From positions 1 to 64,000 of the forward strand of contig NZ_SDMK01000004.1 of NCBI RefSeq assembly GCF_004123295.1: a DNA stretch of 64,000 nucleotides. Direction: 5' to 3'. Position 1 is the first letter of the stretch, and each line of letters opens with the position of its first letter. The notes under the pieces are model-generated. The model ran no database searches and was not told the origin of the DNA. It was given only the letters and a program-made list of their open reading frames with translations. The DNA is from Silvibacterium dinghuense (lineage in GTDB: Bacteria; Acidobacteriota; Terriglobia; Terriglobales; Acidobacteriaceae). Positions 1 to 7,774 of this stretch are shown here, in pieces. The position numbers and the translations under genes were made by a program.

Positions 1-88
1 TGAGCGCTCTCAGAAGAGCTGCGTCGAGCCCCTCGGCCCGGCGTGGAAACATGCCAAAACCACCCATTCCGTCCCACTGCTGCACCAT
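1..88 (-). CDS. Possible start of a gene running off the left edge
   Basis: On the minus strand a reading frame stays open from about position 200 to the window edge, and its first ATG is at 88 (MVQQWDGMGGFGMFPRRAEG). It would lie just downstream of the lacI-type gene and be read in the same direction. No clear ribosome binding site precedes the ATG, and too little is visible to recognise a family. It could equally be non-coding sequence. Confidence 0.25.
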   Translation of the reverse strand, partial: MVQQWDGMGGFGMFPRRAEGLDAALLRAL

Positions 89-206
89 CCCGGAGTTCTC
101 ATGGAGAAGGACAATGTCGGAGGATGGACTGCTGAGCAGCGACGACGCGGGAAAGACTTCCCGGCAGGGGTTGCCGACGGGTGCGTCTACTCAGTTTTTG
201 CGGAAG

Positions 207-1244
207 TCAGTTTTGCGGAGGGCGGCAGCCACAGGAGGCCCGGGGAATCAGCCGGGTGTGCAACTCTACCATCTTCCCCCGGTCCTTTTCCGCACCAGCC
301 CCATCGAGCATCCGGGAAAAGAGCAGCTCCGCCGCTGTGCGCCCCAGAGCCTCGATCGGCTGCTGCACCACACTGATGGAAGGACGCACCGTCGCCGCCA
401 GCTCAAAGTCGTCGTAACCCAGCAGCGCCACCCGCTCCGGAACCGAAATTCCCAGCTTCTGCAACGCCTCGAAGACAAAGATGGTTGTGCTGTTTTTCAG
501 GGTCAGCAGGGCATCCGGAGGATTGGGGGCCGCCAGCACGCTTTCCACCGCGTACTCCGCCGAGCGATAGTCCTTAATGGATGCATCCAGGATCATCTCA
601 AGGCCGGCCGTCTCAATCTCTTTCTGGTAGCCCTTGATGCGCTCATGAAGCGTGTATAGCGTGGGCTCTCCCGTCAGGCAGGCGATCCGCCGGTAGCCAT
701 GGTCGATCAGGTGCCGCGTCGCCATCCGAGCTCCGGCGAAGTTGTCCGCAACCACGGCCGGGATGGGCATGCCTTCCATTGGACGGTCGAGCGTCACCAC
801 CGGAACCTGCACCCGCTTGAGCAGCGTGCGCAGCACCTGGCTCTGTGAATTGCCCGGGGCCAGGATGAAGCCATCGGCACGGTGGCGCAGCAGCACATTC
901 ACGCTCTCCACCTCGGCATGCGCATCATTCTGGGTCGTCAGCACGATCAGCAAGGAGTCATGCGCGCGCGCAATGGCCTGCGCCGCCTCGGCGCAACTGG
1001 AAAAAAATGGATCGGCGATACTCGGAATCACGAAACCGATACTCCGCGTCCGGTCACCCTTCAGGATGCGGGCCGCCTGGTTCGGCATATAGCCCAGGCT
1101 CTCGATGACCTTCTGCACCCGTGCCAGCGTCTGCGGGTCCACACGCTGCCCACCGTTGATCACGCGCGATACCGTCGTCGTTCCGACTCCGGCCTTCTTC
1201 GCCACTTCGCTCAGCGTAGGATGCTTGCTCTTCTTCTTTGTCAT
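207..1244 (-). CDS. LacI-family transcriptional regulator
   Basis: A 345-residue DNA-binding regulator of usual LacI/GalR length. Residues about 10-30 form the helix-turn-helix (LSEVAKKAGVGTTTVSRVIN), followed by the hinge helix region (YMPNQAARILKG). Residues about 68-335 are the periplasmic-binding-protein-like sugar sensor, starting at RSIGFVIPSIADPFFS. The ATG at 1244 has a good ribosome binding site (AGGGGAAG just upstream). By family knowledge it would bind a palindromic operator and release it when a sugar or related effector binds. The target is unknown. The possible gene at the left edge lies immediately downstream on the same strand, while the right side is a 1.2 kb stretch without a convincing gene. 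Confidence 0.93.
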   Translation of the reverse strand: MTKKKSKHPTLSEVAKKAGVGTTTVSRVINGGQRVDPQTLARVQKVIESLGYMPNQAARILKGDRTRSIGFVIPSIADPFFSSCAEAAQAIARAHDSLLIVLTTQNDAHAEVESVNVLLRHRADGFILAPGNSQSQVLRTLLKRVQVPVVTLDRPMEGMPIPAVVADNFAGARMATRHLIDHGYRRIACLTGEPTLYTLHERIKGYQKEIETAGLEMILDASIKDYRSAEYAVESVLAAPNPPDALLTLKNSTTIFVFEALQKLGISVPERVALLGYDDFELAATVRPSISVVQQPIEALGRTAAELLFSRMLDGAGAEKDRGKMVELHTRLIPRASCGCRPPQN

Positions 1245-1830
1245 CTTCCCCTGTGCGCAGAGCAGCCCTTTGTTTCTGGCCCGGCCTGCAGTGCATGCAG
1301 TCTACGACAGGAATCGCCCGTCTGGACCAGACTCTCACCGAAGCCTGGCCGAAATAGGGGTACTCCCTGCCGTCTCTCCATTTGGAAAGACGAGACAACT
1401 GCATACTCAGGATATCCATAGTACTAGAGCCTGTTATGGACTTTCGCGCGCGCGGCGTTGCTGGTGAAAATCGGCGCACCCCAGGCGGAGTCCGAAGGCT
1501 GTGGCGGGTCCACCGTCGAGGGCGACAACGAAGTAGCGGTCGATTTTCCCCGCCCCCCAATATTCGTTTTCAGGGGACTGGGGCCAATTTTCCCGATCTC
1601 TTCGTCGCTCGCCGCTCGGATATGACCCGATATCCGTCGCGACAAACGCCGTCGCTCCGCAGCATCTCATATGTAAGCTAAGTGTAAGCTAAGCCTCGAG
1701 CACAAGGTGTCCTATATCGAGGGAATAAGCTCCTGCCCGGGAATAACCGCAATCACAGGCTTCTGCCCTCTGCGATAAAAGGCAGATCGCTCCCATTCCG
1801 AGATGCACCTAACAATAAGTTTCCAGGCAG

Positions 1831-1870
1831 AACAACGCTCTTAGAAACGCACAACAACGCTCTTAGAAAC
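1831..1870. repeat. Short direct repeat, 18 bp twice, 22 bp period
   Basis: The 18-mer AACAACGCTCTTAGAAAC occurs at 1831-1848 and again at 1853-1870 with no mismatch. It lies in non-coding DNA. It may be a local duplication or paired protein-binding sites, and nothing in the sequence decides between these. Confidence 0.7.
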
Positions 1871-2198
1871 AAAGATAAGTCGCGACCCTTCGCCTTGTAA
1901 CCCCGGGAGAGAGTGCGCGAAACTCTGCTTCTTTCCGACAAGACATTGAGGTCCTATCCCAGCTTCTATCTGAATGATCGATTGACGACAGACTCGTTGC
2001 TGAAGCGACCCTCTAACCGGAAGCACTCATTCTGTTTTGGCTACTCCAACAAAGAAACCTCTATCAGCAACATCGCGGTTCCCCCAAAAGAGGGAGATAC
2101 TCCCTGACGATATATATGCAATATATGCATCCGGGTAATGAACCGATGGATTCCCTATTTGAGGACCGGATAGAGCCGAAAGCGGTAAAGTCAATCGG

Positions 2199-2223
2199 TT
2201 TTCATATCACCGGCGATATCACA
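2199..2223. promoter_or_regulatory. Candidate operator, site A of a shared motif
   Basis: The core ATATCACCGGCGATAT is a near-perfect palindrome (14 of 16 positions) about 250 bp upstream of the ribbon-helix-helix gene at 2470. From TTTT through GATA-C it matches site B at 13911-13932 at about 20 of 22 positions. The shorter ATATCAC-N-GG core also recurs at 22907-22931. Matching sequence upstream of different genes in one region suggests binding by a common regulator. The regulator itself is not known. Confidence 0.45.
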
Positions 2224-2469
2224 AATGACGTGAAAACAAAAAATATCTTTCTGGGTGCCAAAATGATATTTTCCACTTCATTTTCCCACAAAAGTAATGT
2301 TACTTTTATCGCGTTGGATTAAGCATTGTCCATCCCTAGATGAGTACTTTAGTACCCGCCAAGGGCTGCTTATGACCCCTTTGCCTTCTCCCGAGACGAC
2401 TCCTGGAAGGGCTCTTCTCGGCACTGGTGCCAAGCGGCAAACCATCACGGAGGTGAATCCATAGCCCGT

Positions 2470-2697
2470 ATGTCAGTTGATACAAAGCAGCGTTATTGCT
2501 TTCCACTTCGCCTCTCTTCAACGATGCGCCGGCAGGCGAATGATCTGGCCCACAGTGAAGGACTTTCGCTGAACCACTTCATCAGCCTGGCTGTCGCTGA
2601 AAAAATCAGCCGCATGGAACATAGTTCGTGGTTAAAAGAACAGGCGCGGCCCTCACAAGAACCAATGACCTCTTCCTTGTTCCGGCGCCGCCCTTAG
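2470..2697 (+). CDS. Small ribbon-helix-helix protein, HicB/Arc-like
   Basis: A 75-residue protein whose residues about 10-50 have the ribbon-helix-helix pattern: a short strand (CFPLRLS), then a helix, a turn (EGLSLNHF) and a second helix (ISLAVAEKISRME). This resembles the C-terminal DNA-binding domain of HicB-type antitoxins. No HicA-like toxin gene is adjacent, so it is an orphan DNA-binding protein or a stand-alone regulator. A GGAGGTG sits at 2449-2455, 14 bases before the ATG, which is longer than usual. A close paralogue lies at 23384-23605, and the two bracket the pilus and adhesin region. The tail after residue 55 is unrelated between the two copies. Confidence 0.8.
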   Translation: MSVDTKQRYCFPLRLSSTMRRQANDLAHSEGLSLNHFISLAVAEKISRMEHSSWLKEQARPSQEPMTSSLFRRRP

Positions 2698-2720
2698 CCA
2701 TTCTTTCCGCTTTGACTCTC

Positions 2721-2762
2721 GCCCGCTGCAACCAGGCCTCCCCAGGAGGACCGGCAGCGGGC
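2721..2762. terminator. Hairpin between convergent genes
   Basis: The perfect 9 bp arms GCCCGCTGC (2721-2729) and GCAGCGGGC (2754-2762) enclose a smaller inverted repeat (CCTCC/GGAGG). The structure lies between the ends of the plus-strand ribbon-helix-helix gene and the minus-strand Tad cluster, where a two-way terminator is expected. There is no clear T-run on either side, so intrinsic termination is uncertain. Confidence 0.45.
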
Positions 2763-2833
2763 ACACTCGTCTTCCGGGATGAAATACAAGCAGGCTGCCC
2801 CGCAGTCATTGCCTGCAGGGCATGAAGCAGCAA

Positions 2834-3343
2834 CTACTCGGCAATAGTCCCGCTGGAGGTACTTGCCAGAGTAATCGTCTTATCAGGGAGGAACGGCAGA
2901 AGAAAGTTATAGTTATAACTGACTGTTACCGACACGGTGCAGGTAATGCTGTTCGTGCCGTTGATCGTGTCGCAGGCCGCTCCTGTAGCGGTAGTGCCTG
3001 GCCAGCTTGTCGACACACTCAACTGGCTCGTGCTGATAAGGGGCGGAACCGTACTCAGGACAAAGTTGCTTACGTTCGTGGATGTAGCCATGCAATCGCC
3101 TGCGGTCGTCGTCGAGCAAGTCGTACCGGACCAGTACGAACCTCGAACAATGGCATATCGCGTGGCCTCCCGTGCCGCATTGGTCACATAATGTTGCGCA
3201 TAAAGTGCCACGGACCCGGCGAGAATGCTGAAGATCGTCATGAGAACAAGGCTCAGCGTGATGGTGAATTCCACCAGCTCGCTGCCTGTTTCCTCCATCC
3301 ATAACGATCGGAAGGAAGGCTGCAACGGCGTTCGCACCGCCAT
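2834..3343 (-). CDS. TadE-like pseudopilin (last gene of the Tad cluster)
   Basis: A TadE-family minor pseudopilin of about 169 residues. An N-terminal stretch with the ETGSELVEFTIT processing-type motif is followed by one hydrophobic helix (LSLVLMTIFSILAGSVALYA). The rest is a Ser/Thr-rich periplasmic domain with four cysteines. A GTG at 3382 is possible, but the ATG at 3343 has a strong ribosome binding site (AAGAGGAG, about 8 bases before) and is preferred. It follows the other TadE-like gene directly. By family knowledge such proteins are cut by the prepilin peptidase and help build or anchor the Flp pilus. Confidence 0.85.
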   Translation of the reverse strand: MAVRTPLQPSFRSLWMEETGSELVEFTITLSLVLMTIFSILAGSVALYAQHYVTNAAREATRYAIVRGSYWSGTTCSTTTAGDCMATSTNVSNFVLSTVPPLISTSQLSVSTSWPGTTATGAACDTINGTNSITCTVSVTVSYNYNFLLPFLPDKTITLASTSSGTIAE

Positions 3344-3384
3344 CCGCGCGGCTCCTCTTGCCATGATGCAGTGCAGGCTCACGC

Positions 3385-3909
3385 CTAATCCCCTCCCGAG
3401 CGCATTTCTACCGTCTTCTGCAGCACGATCGAACTGGGGATTCCAGGGTATGGAAAGATAGGCGTGTACGTATCAGACGCGCTTACCTGCGCATAATTCA
3501 CATAGTTCTCGCCGCTGCAGGACACAGGCACAGTGACACAGTTGGTGCTGGATTGTGAACCATCGAAACATTCGCAACCGTAGGTTGCAGTCGTCGTCAA
3601 CGCAGCAAGATTTGGAGCATCCGCCTTGACCGCATCTGCCATTCCAGCGGTATCGGATGGATTTTGCACACCATAGAGAGCTCCGGCATGGGCTGCCGAC
3701 TCCACTTCAATGGCAATGGAGTAGGCGCGCCCGAAGTCGATGGCACCTGCCATCAGCAGCAACAGTATAGGCATCACCAGCGCCGTCTCGAGAAGACTGG
3801 AGCCACTCTCCGAACAGTCTCCCAGACTGCGCTGCGAAGCAGCATACCCTGGCCGCTTCGCGGCGGACAGGTTGCGAGAAAGACTATTGCACCAGTGAGA
3901 CATCGTCAC
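3385..3909 (-). CDS. TadE-like pseudopilin
   Basis: A minor pseudopilin of about 174 residues. The segment SGSSLLETALVMPILLLLMA is the typical TadE/TadF signal and membrane helix with its conserved Glu. A periplasmic domain with several cysteines (including CECF) follows. The reading frame opens at 3942, but ATGs at 3909 and 3903 are more plausible because they coincide with the end of the upstream TadG-like gene (3884), giving a short overlap and likely translational coupling. It belongs to the same minus-strand pilus operon. Confidence 0.85.
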   Translation of the reverse strand: MTMSHWCNSLSRNLSAAKRPGYAASQRSLGDCSESGSSLLETALVMPILLLLMAGAIDFGRAYSIAIEVESAAHAGALYGVQNPSDTAGMADAVKADAPNLAALTTTATYGCECFDGSQSSTNCVTVPVSCSGENYVNYAQVSASDTYTPIFPYPGIPSSIVLQKTVEMRSGGD

Positions 3910-5290
3910 CATTGAGCGGAGATCCGCTTTGAAGAGTCGCATAGTTATTCCCGAAAGAGCTGATAATCGTAACGTTGAATTCGATATCCTTAGCTACGAG
4001 AATGTTGTAGTTATCGGAAATTGCAGCTACACCATAGCTGACCATCGCATCCGGCTCATAGACTGCGCCTTCCATCTTGCTCCCAACCAGCAGGTCCGCC
4101 ACGAAAGTTCCCGTAGTCGTAACGTTAGGCGCCTGCATGAAGAGCATGCCACCATATTCTCCGCTCGTTGGAGCCGTAAGGCTGAAGCTAGTGAGTCCAA
4201 GAGTTGCTGGCGCAGTGATGGAAAATCCTCCGACCGATGTCGATGGAGAGTTTATATTTCCTTCGTTGTAGAACGTCACGCCATCACCCTGGATAGAAGA
4301 AAGAGCGGAAATCGTGATGTTCAGGCCGCCCTGCTGAACAAGCGAAAGCAACCCGGTCCCATCCCTGAGAATATAAGTACCCGGCTCAAAGATGACATTG
4401 GCCAACACCGCAGCTGTAATGTTGATCCCCCCGCAGTAGACCCCAGGATGGAAGATCACTGTGCTCCCCAGGCCGAGAATAATATTCACTGCATTGGAAG
4501 ACCCGTAATACGGCGAAGTGAGGCTGGTGCCGCAAGCATTACTCGCGGTACTGGGAGCGAGAAGATAGGCCAGTGGATCATTCGGCTGCGGACGCGGGAC
4601 ACCAGTATGCGCCGGAGGTGTCACACCACAAAGTAGTCCGCTTGATCCTCCGGTCACGTTGACACTCGGAGCGTATACGAACAACGTTACCGGACATGAA
4701 AAGGCAGAGCTGGAGTTCGACTCATCGACCATTCCACAGTTGAATTTCTCGATTACGCCTATCGGCATCTGAATCGCATCTGCCCCCGTCTGATCCAACG
4801 CATAAATACATGGACCACCGATACCTCGTGCAGCTTCTGCACGTGCGGTCACAGCGACAGTGCTGACTCCAAAGATGCGCGCAAAATACGTTGGGACATA
4901 ATCCGTAACTACCGCCTCTACATAGTTCTGCTTATTGGCATTGGGATCGCCGGAAACAGCACAGACCGGGTTATTAAGGGTCAGCGTGAGCCCTGTGCTC
5001 CCAGGCGTCGCGCAATTCAGACCTAAAGACGCCCCGGTAAAGCCATTCTCGGTAAGAGACTGTGAAGCCGCAGTCTGCATAGAAGGACAATCTGCCGTCC
5101 CCCCGCAAATGCGCACCTCGCTGGCCGCGGCCAGTGCCGCAGCATCGGCTGCTGTCTGCAGGTTACGCCGAACATAGCGGAGATGCCCCACATCAATCGC
5201 GAAACCGACAAAGCCGAGAATCATTGTCATGCAGAGAGCAACAACAATGGTCGTCTGGCCACGATCATTGCGCAGCAGGAAACGCAGCAT
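3884..5290 (-). CDS. TadG-like Flp pilus-assembly protein with unusual C-terminus
   Basis: About 468 residues. The N-terminus (NDRGQTTIVVALCMTMILGF, then AIDVGHLRYVRRNLQTAADA) is the characteristic TadE/G-like domain with one membrane helix. The frame extends back to 5506, but that part overlaps the DUF192 gene, so the ATG at 5290 is the better start. Instead of the von Willebrand A domain of classical TadG, the C-terminal half is Gly/Ser/Thr/Asn rich with repeated short strands. It resembles a beta-helical surface domain, which is inference from composition only. It lies between DUF192 and two TadE-like genes in the pilus operon. Confidence 0.8.
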   Translation of the reverse strand: MLRFLLRNDRGQTTIVVALCMTMILGFVGFAIDVGHLRYVRRNLQTAADAAALAAASEVRICGGTADCPSMQTAASQSLTENGFTGASLGLNCATPGSTGLTLTLNNPVCAVSGDPNANKQNYVEAVVTDYVPTYFARIFGVSTVAVTARAEAARGIGGPCIYALDQTGADAIQMPIGVIEKFNCGMVDESNSSSAFSCPVTLFVYAPSVNVTGGSSGLLCGVTPPAHTGVPRPQPNDPLAYLLAPSTASNACGTSLTSPYYGSSNAVNIILGLGSTVIFHPGVYCGGINITAAVLANVIFEPGTYILRDGTGLLSLVQQGGLNITISALSSIQGDGVTFYNEGNINSPSTSVGGFSITAPATLGLTSFSLTAPTSGEYGGMLFMQAPNVTTTGTFVADLLVGSKMEGAVYEPDAMVSYGVAAISDNYNILVAKDIEFNVTIISSFGNNYATLQSGSPLNGDDVSLVQ

Positions 5291-5321
5291 GGCAGGATCT
5301 GCAATGCCACGCGAGCCGCGA

Positions 5322-5681
5322 TTAGTTGCGCGTATCCATCTCAAGGGTGTGTCCGATCCTGGTTCCACTTTCCACGATCCTGCCCGCCGGGACTTCCAGC
5401 ACACTGCTGATCTTCCAATGAACCGCAGTGATACGGTTCGGCACCAATGCATTCCACAGGTGAACGACACGATGCTTGCGATCAAGACCGATAACATCGA
5501 TCGCAAACTTCATTCCTATGGTATGAACTCCCGAGGAAGGCTTAATCCAGAGCCCTTCCTCCGGAGCCAGTTGTCTGCGTCCAAGCAATCCGCGCATCCT
5601 GGTGAAACTGGTATTCGCGATCTCGATCTGGCCGCCGATGTTCTTTCCCGTGCTTTCATTCCGCACAGATATGACGCGCAT
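5322..5681 (-). CDS. DUF192 family protein
   Basis: A 119-residue protein matching the DUF192 fold. The visible family features are an N-terminal strand, FTRMRGLLGR, then GLWIKPSSGVHTIGM and FAIDVIGLD, ending in a strand with VLEVPAGRI. The function of DUF192 is not established. Many members are secreted, but this one shows no signal peptide. It sits inside the Tad pilus operon between the membrane micropeptide (5708-5803) and the TadG-like gene, on the same strand and with short gaps. That suggests a pilus- or envelope-related job, although the family does not prove it. Confidence 0.85.
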   Translation of the reverse strand: MRVISVRNESTGKNIGGQIEIANTSFTRMRGLLGRRQLAPEEGLWIKPSSGVHTIGMKFAIDVIGLDRKHRVVHLWNALVPNRITAVHWKISSVLEVPAGRIVESGTRIGHTLEMDTRN

Positions 5682-5707
5682 GCTTTTCCCCCACAGCCTC
5701 AGGCTGT

Positions 5708-5803
5708 TTAGGCCGAATTCCGGCTGCGGCGGTAAATGATGATGCCGAGGACAACTACCGCCAGAACCCCTGCGATAAGACGAACCATTGTGACTGTATC
5801 CAT
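5708..5803 (-). CDS. 31-residue single-pass membrane micropeptide in the Tad operon
   Basis: A small frame starts at ATG 5803 and ends with TAA at 5708. Its product begins MDTVTMVRLIAGVLAVVVLG, continues as a hydrophobic helix, and ends with a basic tail (YRRSRNSA). A ribosome binding site (GGAGGG) lies 11 bases upstream. It fills the gap between the tadC stop and the DUF192 gene, on the same strand. A short N-terminus, one membrane helix and positive residues at the C-terminal end point to a real inner-membrane micropeptide. I recognise no family. Confidence 0.6.
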   Translation of the reverse strand: MDTVTMVRLIAGVLAVVVLGIIIYRRSRNSA

Positions 5804-5879
5804 AACGACTTATTCCCTCCAGCGATGTGGCTCAGTGAAGGCTGCAATGCATTCCGGCTGCAGCCTAAAACAGCCATGG

Positions 5880-6782
5880 TTAATGTGCGATATCTTTCAA
5901 GCTGCTTGCTATCTGCAAAACAGCCGGACCCAAAAGGACAATGAACAGACAGGGGAAAATACAGAAAACGAGTGGGAAGATGATCTTTACCTTGGTCTTT
6001 TCGGCAAGCTCTTCTACCTGTTGACGCCTTTTCGTGCGAAGATCGTCCGCAAAGGTACTGAGTGTCTTGACGATAGGTGTGCCAAATCGATCGGCCTGCG
6101 TAAGCATGCTGACGAACACCGAAATTTCGCGCACCTTGATCCTGTCAGCGAGATTCTGCCATGTTTCCATGCGCGGACGGCCAGCCTTCTGCTCCTGGTG
6201 AACTCGAGTCAGCTCATTCTGCAAATCGCTATGCGACTTGGCGATTTCGCTATTCACCCGAATCAGCGCCTGGTCCAGTCCGAGCCCTCCATCCACACAA
6301 ATCACGAGCAGGTCGACCACATCTGGCAGGCTTCGGCGGATGCGGTTCCGGCGGATGCGGGCCCGCTCTGTAAGCCAGAATCCCGGAAATATGTATCCCA
6401 CCGCTACAAAGACAAAGACCCAGAAAAGCGTGTTACTAGGAATGAAGCTGCCGAGAAATGCGCCGGCCAACGGAGTAAGACATTGCGCCGCGAAGTAAAA
6501 ATCCGGAGCATTCGGTCCTCGATACCCCGCAGCCGCAAGACGATCGATAGATTTTGAACTTACAGAAAGTCCAAGACGAGTGCGGATATCATGCGCCAGC
6601 TTAAGAAGCCCATCTTCTAAGCGAGCTAGCCCATGCAGTCCTTCCCGATCGGGGTGATTTCCTCCTATCGCGGCGAGTACTCGCTGCGATTCCCGATTGC
6701 CGCGCGATAGAAAAGGGATCAGGAGAAGACCAATCAGGCAGAAGACTATAACCCCAATCGCAACGAAGAAAAGAATCTGCAT
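5880..6782 (-). CDS. tadC: TadC, inner-membrane platform protein of the Flp pilus
   Basis: A 300-residue type II secretion F-domain protein. There is an N-terminal membrane helix (FFVAIGVIVFCLIGLLLIPF), a pair of helices near residues 100-140, and a C-terminal helix (IIFPLVFCIFPCLFIVLLGP). The central cytoplasmic region carries LPDVVDLLVICVDGGLGLDQ and FVSMLTQADRFGTPIVKTL, both typical of TadB/TadC. With TadB it forms the platform on which the CpaF ATPase acts. It starts 5 bases after the tadB stop, in one operon. Confidence 0.92.
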   Translation of the reverse strand: MQILFFVAIGVIVFCLIGLLLIPFLSRGNRESQRVLAAIGGNHPDREGLHGLARLEDGLLKLAHDIRTRLGLSVSSKSIDRLAAAGYRGPNAPDFYFAAQCLTPLAGAFLGSFIPSNTLFWVFVFVAVGYIFPGFWLTERARIRRNRIRRSLPDVVDLLVICVDGGLGLDQALIRVNSEIAKSHSDLQNELTRVHQEQKAGRPRMETWQNLADRIKVREISVFVSMLTQADRFGTPIVKTLSTFADDLRTKRRQQVEELAEKTKVKIIFPLVFCIFPCLFIVLLGPAVLQIASSLKDIAH

Positions 6783-6787
6783 CGGCG

Positions 6788-7762
6788 CTACACCTCAATC
6801 CCATGAATAATTTGCCGAATAATGAATCCACCGAGGAGAAGAAGGCCAAGACCTACATAAAGCATTCGCTTGCCTACTTCGGTATGAAAAAGCACCTTTG
6901 AGTAGCCGGGGCTCACTAAATTGATGAGGGCAAGAAGTCCTACAGGAAGAAGACAGAGAACCCAACCTGTAAGTCGGCCCTGTGCCGTGTGGGTACGAAT
7001 ATCACGCTGGATACGAAGTCGATCGCGCATAATCACGACCAGCCGCTCCAGTATCTCGACCAGGTTGCCGCCTGTATCTCGCTGCACAAGAAATGCAGTA
7101 ATCATCACCCGTAGATCTTCCGAGGGCATCCGCTCCATCATCTGATTGAGAGCTTCCCTCAGGGGCAAACCATAATTCTGCTTTTTAAATACCTCTGCGA
7201 ACTCTGTCTTGGCAGGCTCCGGAGATTGCTGCGCAACGATATCCAGTGCCGCAACGACAGAATGACCGGCACGAAGCGACCGCGCACAGGTTTCTACACA
7301 CTCTGGGAGCACCGCGTTAAAGGCTGCAAGCCTCTTCTTCTGTCGATAGCGCAGATAACTTAGTGGAATGCATCCCATGGCAATCGCTGCAGGAATTGCC
7401 ATCCACGGAGTACTGAGCTCGAGCAGGATCATTAGAAATCCTGCGGCGCCAAGAACAACAGATAACATGAGTACCGCAGACACGGTGGTCTTAACCTGAC
7501 TGCGCACGACAAGAGTCGCAATCCTGGCCGCGAATGCCGACTTAACCAGAATTGGTTTCATCCAGCCAAGTACATCCCGCTCCTGCGCAAGCAAACTCTC
7601 AGCCCCTGGCAGAAGGATGTTTTGCAGATCAGAAGGCGCAGTGACCACCTGCCTGATTCGACGATCAACGGCAGCCTGCGCAGCTGTTGGTCTCAGTGCA
7701 AGCGCAAGAGCCCCAAAGACAATAGACAAGGTGACGAGAAAAACTACGGATATCAGCAGCAT
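6788..7762 (-). CDS. tadB: TadB, inner-membrane platform protein of the Flp pilus
   Basis: A 324-residue type II secretion F-domain protein. It has an N-terminal helix (ISVVFLVTLSIVFGALALAL), two central helices around residues 95-135, the F-domain core (LPECVETCARSLRAGHSVVAAL and TGGNLVEILERLVVIMRDR), and C-terminal helices. It is encoded 12 bases downstream of cpaF and 5 bases upstream of tadC, the standard Tad order. It is expected to pair with TadC in the pilus platform. Confidence 0.93.
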   Translation of the reverse strand: MLLISVVFLVTLSIVFGALALALRPTAAQAAVDRRIRQVVTAPSDLQNILLPGAESLLAQERDVLGWMKPILVKSAFAARIATLVVRSQVKTTVSAVLMLSVVLGAAGFLMILLELSTPWMAIPAAIAMGCIPLSYLRYRQKKRLAAFNAVLPECVETCARSLRAGHSVVAALDIVAQQSPEPAKTEFAEVFKKQNYGLPLREALNQMMERMPSEDLRVMITAFLVQRDTGGNLVEILERLVVIMRDRLRIQRDIRTHTAQGRLTGWVLCLLPVGLLALINLVSPGYSKVLFHTEVGKRMLYVGLGLLLLGGFIIRQIIHGIEV

Positions 7763-7774
7763 GCAGTTCTCCTC

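Larger units (their letters stand above)
1245..2469. other. Long intergenic region with promoter-type sequence
   Basis: This 1.2 kb stretch separates the lacI-type gene from the first ribbon-helix-helix gene. Open frames in it are short and lack ribosome binding sites and family features. It contains a short direct repeat near 1831-1870, a candidate operator at 2199-2223, and AT-rich sequence at 2230-2320 fitting a promoter for the plus-strand gene at 2470. On the minus strand at about 1424-1670, two overlapping frames carry possible remnants of an old coding sequence (see findings). Confidence 0.5.

Noticed and set aside
1054-1560. A 168-codon minus-strand frame across the lacI-type start
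   Set aside because: It overlaps the well-supported regulator in another frame and has a low-complexity, charged translation with no domain.
2199-2223. Resemblance of TATCACCG to a lambda operator half-site
   Set aside because: The match covers only eight bases, and no CI-like repressor is encoded in the window.
2400-2469. GGCAAACC near a hairpin as a possible c-di-GMP riboswitch
   Set aside because: Only this short string resembles the GEMM consensus; the GAAA tetraloop and the second conserved stem are not found.
5291-5506. N-terminal extension of the TadG-like protein
   Set aside because: It overlaps the DUF192 gene, lacks a signal or domain, and the normal TadE/G N-terminus starts at ATG 5290.
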